Assembly: GCF_026168105.1 (NCBI RefSeq)
Contig: NZ_LBMW01000014.1
Location: 97,576 to 161,575 of the forward strand
Length of the DNA stretch: 64,000 bases
Reading direction: 5' to 3'
From: Streptomyces hygroscopicus
Lineage (GTDB): Bacteria; Actinomycetota; Actinomycetes; Streptomycetales; Streptomycetaceae
Part shown: piece after piece, positions 61,036 through 64,000 of the stretch
Layout of the letters: each line of letters starts with the position of its first letter
Position numbering within the stretch: position 1 is the stretch's first letter
Notes under the pieces: generated by a model
Databases searched by the model: none
The model's input: the letters and a program-made list of their open reading frames with translations, nothing else
Told to the model about the DNA's origin: nothing
Program-made: the position numbers and the translations under genes

Positions 61036-61568
61036 ACACCGCCGACGCTCCGTCCGAACACACCCGTACGCCCTATGAGCAGGCCCGTAAAGGGGTGACC
61101 GAGCATGCGCTGCGCTCGGCCGAGGTGCCGCTGGAGCACTACGTCTGCACACCGCTGCCCACCCTTCGCTGGGGCACCGCCGCGTACGCGGTCTTCGCCG
61201 CCCCCGCCGTGCGTGCGCCGCGGCAGCCGCTGCGGATCGGCACCCCCGACCGCTGGTGGGCGGTCGGCATCGTGCGACCGCGGCTGCTCGTGTACGCCCT
61301 GGTCTCCGCCGTCCCGTTCGGCGACGCCCCGCTGGGCGGCCCGGTGACCGTGCCCCCGAGCGGTCGGCCCCTTTCCGCGGTACGGGAGGACCAGCGGCTC
61401 TTCGATGCCCTGATGGACCGGGCGCTGCCCTCCTTCCTCGCGGGCAGCCCCGGCGATCCCGATGTCCGCGGCGACCTCGCCGCCACCCTCCCCCTGGTGC
61501 TGCCCCGTGAGTGCCAGGAGTGGTCCCGGGCCCTGACGCCCGACTTCTACGCCTGGCTGGAGCAGTGA
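61032..61568 (+). CDS. Protein of unknown function in the protease/dynamin operon
   Basis: A 178-residue protein I do not recognise. It has Y-E-Q-A-R-K-G-V-T-E-H-A-L near residue 14, W-W-A-V-G-I-V-R-P-R-L-L-V-Y-A-L near 75 and a helical C-terminus ending in D-F-Y-A-W-L-E. No signal, metal or nucleotide motif. It starts inside the protease gene's last codons and its stop overlaps the next ATG by one base (TGATG), so the three are co-translated; an adaptor role is possible but unsupported. Confidence 0.75.
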   Translation: MNTADAPSEHTRTPYEQARKGVTEHALRSAEVPLEHYVCTPLPTLRWGTAAYAVFAAPAVRAPRQPLRIGTPDRWWAVGIVRPRLLVYALVSAVPFGDAPLGGPVTVPPSGRPLSAVREDQRLFDALMDRALPSFLAGSPGDPDVRGDLAATLPLVLPRECQEWSRALTPDFYAWLEQ

Positions 61569-63136
61569 TGTCCGACTCCGCAATCCCCGCAGCCGCCGAA
61601 CTGGACACGCTGCGCGCCGCTGTCGTCCAGGCCGCTGCACGCCACGGCTGGACGGCCGTCACCGAGGCCGCGGCCGCACTTCCGCAGCCGGACGACCGGA
61701 CCGTACTGCTGTGCGCCTCGCCCAAGGCGGACGTCCCGGCGCTCGCCGAGCGGCTGCGCACCTGCCTGGACGGCCGGGAACCGCTCAGCGCCTCCCTGGA
61801 GTCCCTGCACGCCGACCCGGGGCCCGCGTTGAGCGCCAACCGTGTCGTCCTCGCCCTCGGCTGCGCGGAGTTGCTGGGCCCCGAGGCGGCCGAGGCCGCC
61901 GCCGCACTGGCGGCACGCCCGCCGGGCACGGTGGTCGTGGTGCTCACCGGGGCCGAGGCGCTTACCGGCGACGGCGACCTGGACCTGGTGGCCCGCCGGA
62001 TCTGGCGCCTGTTGTACGCGGGGCCCGACGAGCAGTGGGCCGGGGGCGACCCCGAATGGCTGCTGTGGACCGGGGCCGAGGCGCCCGAGGTCCTTCGTGA
62101 GCGCCTCGCACGCGACGCCGCAGCGCTCGAGGAGCGGCTGACCGGTGAGGTGGCTGCTCCCGCCGGACTGCAGGCGGACCGGATCGCTCACCTCCTGGAC
62201 CTCGCCTCGGGCCTGATCGCCGAGCAGACCCGGGCGCGGCCCGCCGACCCGGCACAGCGCCGTGCCGGGCAGGGCGCGGCCGCTCGCATCGCCCTGACGG
62301 ATGGCCGCCGAGGGCTGCTGCGCACCCTGGATGGCGAGGCGGCCGCCGCCGAGCAAGAGGTCGCCGCGGCGCTGCGGATGCTGGAGCAGGACCTGCTGCG
62401 CGATGTCAAGCGCTTCCTGGAGAGCCATCGCGAGGAACTGTCCGAGCCCGCCCGTGTCCGGAGCCTGGTCGGCAGTTGCGTGGACCGGGGCGTCGGCCGC
62501 TGGGCCGCCACCACCGGTCCCGGGCTCAGGGCCAGGGCCGCCCGGATCGACTTCGCGGTGAGCGAGCTCTTCCACCAGCTGGACGAGGCACTGAGGGCCT
62601 GCGGGGCGACTCCGGGCAGCGTGGGGGCGGTATCCCCGGTGTCCCTCGACGGCGCCCTGTTGGCCTCCGTCAATCCCTCCGCCGGCCGGGCCGCGCCCGG
62701 ACGCTCGGCCGGCATGGCGACCGAGGTCGTGGTGGGCGGAGTCCTGGGGGCCGCCGCCGGAGCGGTGCTCACCAGTGGACTCGGCACCGTGCTCGGCGCC
62801 GGTGTCGGGGCCGCCGCGGGAGGCATGCTGCACCATCGGCAGGCCGAACAGCAGCTGGTCCGCGCCACCGCCTACGGGCGCGACGCCGTGCGCAAGCGCG
62901 TCGCCGGCCTGTCGGAGACCGTCCCCGGCGCGGTGCGCCGGGAGGTCGGAGCGCTGCGCCGGGCCGTGGAGCAGACGCTGGACCGGGCCGGCCGCGAGCT
63001 GAACGTCCTGTGCCCGCCGCAGGACAGCGGCCGTGACGCGCCCGAAGCAGCGCCTGCGACCGGCCGCGGCGCCACCGCCGAGGCCGCTGCCGAGCTGGAC
63101 GCGCTGCGGCGCCGGCTCGCCGCAGTAACGATCTGA
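61568..63136 (+). CDS. Dynamin-like protein with degenerate G domain
   Basis: A 522-residue protein. The N-terminal third has alternating strands like a G domain (V-L-L-C-A-S-P-K-A, V-V-L-A-L-G-C-A, V-V-V-V-L-T-G-A-E-A-L-T) but no P-loop G-x4-G-K-S/T. The middle is long helical, then comes a Gly/Ala-rich hydrophobic stretch (about 380-420: V-V-G-G-V-L-G-A-A-A-G-A-V-L) suited to membrane insertion, and a helical end. This arrangement matches the paired bacterial dynamin-like proteins, in which one partner can be GTPase-poor. Its partner follows directly. Confidence 0.7.
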   Translation: MSDSAIPAAAELDTLRAAVVQAAARHGWTAVTEAAAALPQPDDRTVLLCASPKADVPALAERLRTCLDGREPLSASLESLHADPGPALSANRVVLALGCAELLGPEAAEAAAALAARPPGTVVVVLTGAEALTGDGDLDLVARRIWRLLYAGPDEQWAGGDPEWLLWTGAEAPEVLRERLARDAAALEERLTGEVAAPAGLQADRIAHLLDLASGLIAEQTRARPADPAQRRAGQGAAARIALTDGRRGLLRTLDGEAAAAEQEVAAALRMLEQDLLRDVKRFLESHREELSEPARVRSLVGSCVDRGVGRWAATTGPGLRARAARIDFAVSELFHQLDEALRACGATPGSVGAVSPVSLDGALLASVNPSAGRAAPGRSAGMATEVVVGGVLGAAAGAVLTSGLGTVLGAGVGAAAGGMLHHRQAEQQLVRATAYGRDAVRKRVAGLSETVPGAVRREVGALRRAVEQTLDRAGRELNVLCPPQDSGRDAPEAAPATGRGATAEAAAELDALRRRLAAVTI

Positions 63137-63222
63137 GAATCTCCGCCTCGCGGGGCGGATGACGCGCCACATGCCGGGCGGGCCGCTCGACCTGCCCGCC
63201 CGGACGAAAGGGAGGGGAGACC

Positions 63223-64000
63223 GTGGCACAGCACACGAACAGCACGCTCGCGGAAATGATGCTGCAGGGCGCCGAGCGGGCCACCGGGGAGGCCGGCGTG
63301 GCCATAGACGGCCTGACGGCGCTGGCGCGCGGGCTGGAGATGAAGGAAACCGCGTCCCGGCTGGAGGCGACCGCCGTCCAGCTGAGGTCGGACACCTTCA
63401 ACCTGATGGTGATGGGGCGCTTCAAGAACGGGAAGTCCACCCTGCTCAACGCCCTGCTCGGCGGCACCACACAGCCCGTCGACCTCGCGGGGCACCAGGG
63501 GCCCATGATCGTGGACGATCTGCCCGCCACCGCCACCCTCACCGGGGTCCGTTACGCCGAGGAGCCGTACATCAAGGCGTGGAGCTTCGAGGGCAAGTCC
63601 GAGACCTGGTCCCTGGACCGCTATCTGCGGGAGTCCACCCTGGACATCGACGAGCAGGAGAGCGAGCGCCGCTTCCGGTACATCCGCGAGTTCGAGATGG
63701 GATTTCCCGCCAGGCTGTGCAAGGCCGGCGTTGTCGTCTACGACTCGCCGGGCCTGGACGAACACCCCACCCGGACCAAGGTCACCCAGGAGGCCACCCA
63801 GCGCTGCGACGCCGCCGTACTGGTCTACCGCAGTGATGTGCTGATGGGCCAGAACGAGCTGATGAACGCCTCCGACCTGGTGCGGGAGGGCACGCGGATC
63901 TTCACCGTGGTCAACCTCTTCCACGGCCGCGCCGCCGACGACCGGCTCAAGGGGTACGTCTGGAACAAGTACGTCCGCGACCACCTCGGCGGCCCCGCCT
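63223..64000 (+). CDS. Dynamin-family GTPase (partial, runs off the window)
   Basis: The first 259 residues of a dynamin-like GTPase. P-loop G-R-F-K-N-G-K-S-T (65-73), G2 Thr in the P-A-T-A-T-L-T segment (101-107), G3 D-S-P-G (174-177) and a G4-like V-V-N-L-F strand near 225 are present. Dynamin-like proteins remodel or tether membranes with GTP hydrolysis, and bacterial ones act in cytokinesis, membrane repair and phage defence. The GTG has a strong AAAGGGAGGGGAG site; the gap to the P-loop-less partner is 86 bp. Confidence 0.88.
   Translation, partial: MAQHTNSTLAEMMLQGAERATGEAGVAIDGLTALARGLEMKETASRLEATAVQLRSDTFNLMVMGRFKNGKSTLLNALLGGTTQPVDLAGHQGPMIVDDLPATATLTGVRYAEEPYIKAWSFEGKSETWSLDRYLRESTLDIDEQESERRFRYIREFEMGFPARLCKAGVVVYDSPGLDEHPTRTKVTQEATQRCDAAVLVYRSDVLMGQNELMNASDLVREGTRIFTVVNLFHGRAADDRLKGYVWNKYVRDHLGGPA

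Overview
High-GC actinobacterial chromosome, almost certainly Streptomyces. Coding frames have a strongly G/C third position, GTG and TTG starts are common, many genes are joined by 4-bp ATGA/GTGA overlaps, and the window carries a chaplin (the hydrophobic aerial-hypha coat protein). A tkt-tal-zwf-opcA-pgi-gnd block like the one I recall near SCO6657-SCO6663 of S. coelicolor also fits. No tRNA, rRNA, CRISPR array or transposase was recognised. At least six decayed or truncated genes and several degenerate short tandem repeats suggest an accessory, actively rearranging part of the chromosome.

Layout. 1-1.2 kb: end of a CBM6-type carbohydrate-binding protein and an AraC-type regulator. 1.3-9.7 kb: complete pentose-phosphate operon (tkt, tal, zwf, opcA, pgi, gnd), divergent from the AraC gene, followed by a broken histidine-phosphatase gene. 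10.1-14.4 kb: a catalase-like/cyclooxygenase-like haem-enzyme fusion translationally coupled to a nitroreductase-like protein. 14.5-20 kb: TetR regulator, VOC protein, TetR remnant, a 62-bp perfect palindrome, F420/FMN (PPOX) oxidoreductase divergent from a TetR-MFS exporter pair with three operator copies, and a beta-lactamase-fold hydrolase. 20-24 kb: minus-strand operon of cyclodeaminase, FAD amino-acid oxidase, saccharopine dehydrogenase and a broken second saccharopine dehydrogenase, suggesting lysine/pipecolate metabolism.

24-31.8 kb holds what I consider the most interesting metabolic locus. It contains a GTP cyclohydrolase II homologue with the Met 'switch' residue known to stop the reaction at the formamidopyrimidine FAPy, a divergent creatininase-family amidohydrolase, and a minus-strand block of MDR dehydrogenase, divergent PTPS, glycosyltransferase, methyltransferase and a lipid-flippase-like membrane protein. 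A CDP-alcohol phosphatidyltransferase lies next to it. Together they look like an orphan pathway from GTP to a glycosylated, methylated, possibly lipid-linked product.

31.8-46.9 kb: RpiB-like protein, LigD-type 3'-phosphoesterase next to a ligase pseudogene, MBL hydrolase, permease plus His-rich partner, MprF-like aminoacyl-PG synthase, membrane and DUF2690 regulatory proteins, SH3 protein, lipoprotein, EF-G paralogue, serine hydrolase. 46.9-50.9 kb: sugar ABC transporter whose ATPase has lost its first P-loop, with intact permease and binding protein. 51.3-54.2 kb: secreted PLD-like protein, a Ser/Thr-rich secreted protein, and the chaplin.

54.3-64 kb (runs off the window): a CHAT caspase-like protease with an alpha/beta hydrolase behind it, divergent from an ECF sigma factor, a papain-like C39-type protease, an unknown protein, a dynamin-like protein lacking a P-loop and a second dynamin-like GTPase with intact motifs. 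This looks like a previously undescribed protease/dynamin system, perhaps for defence or membrane stress.
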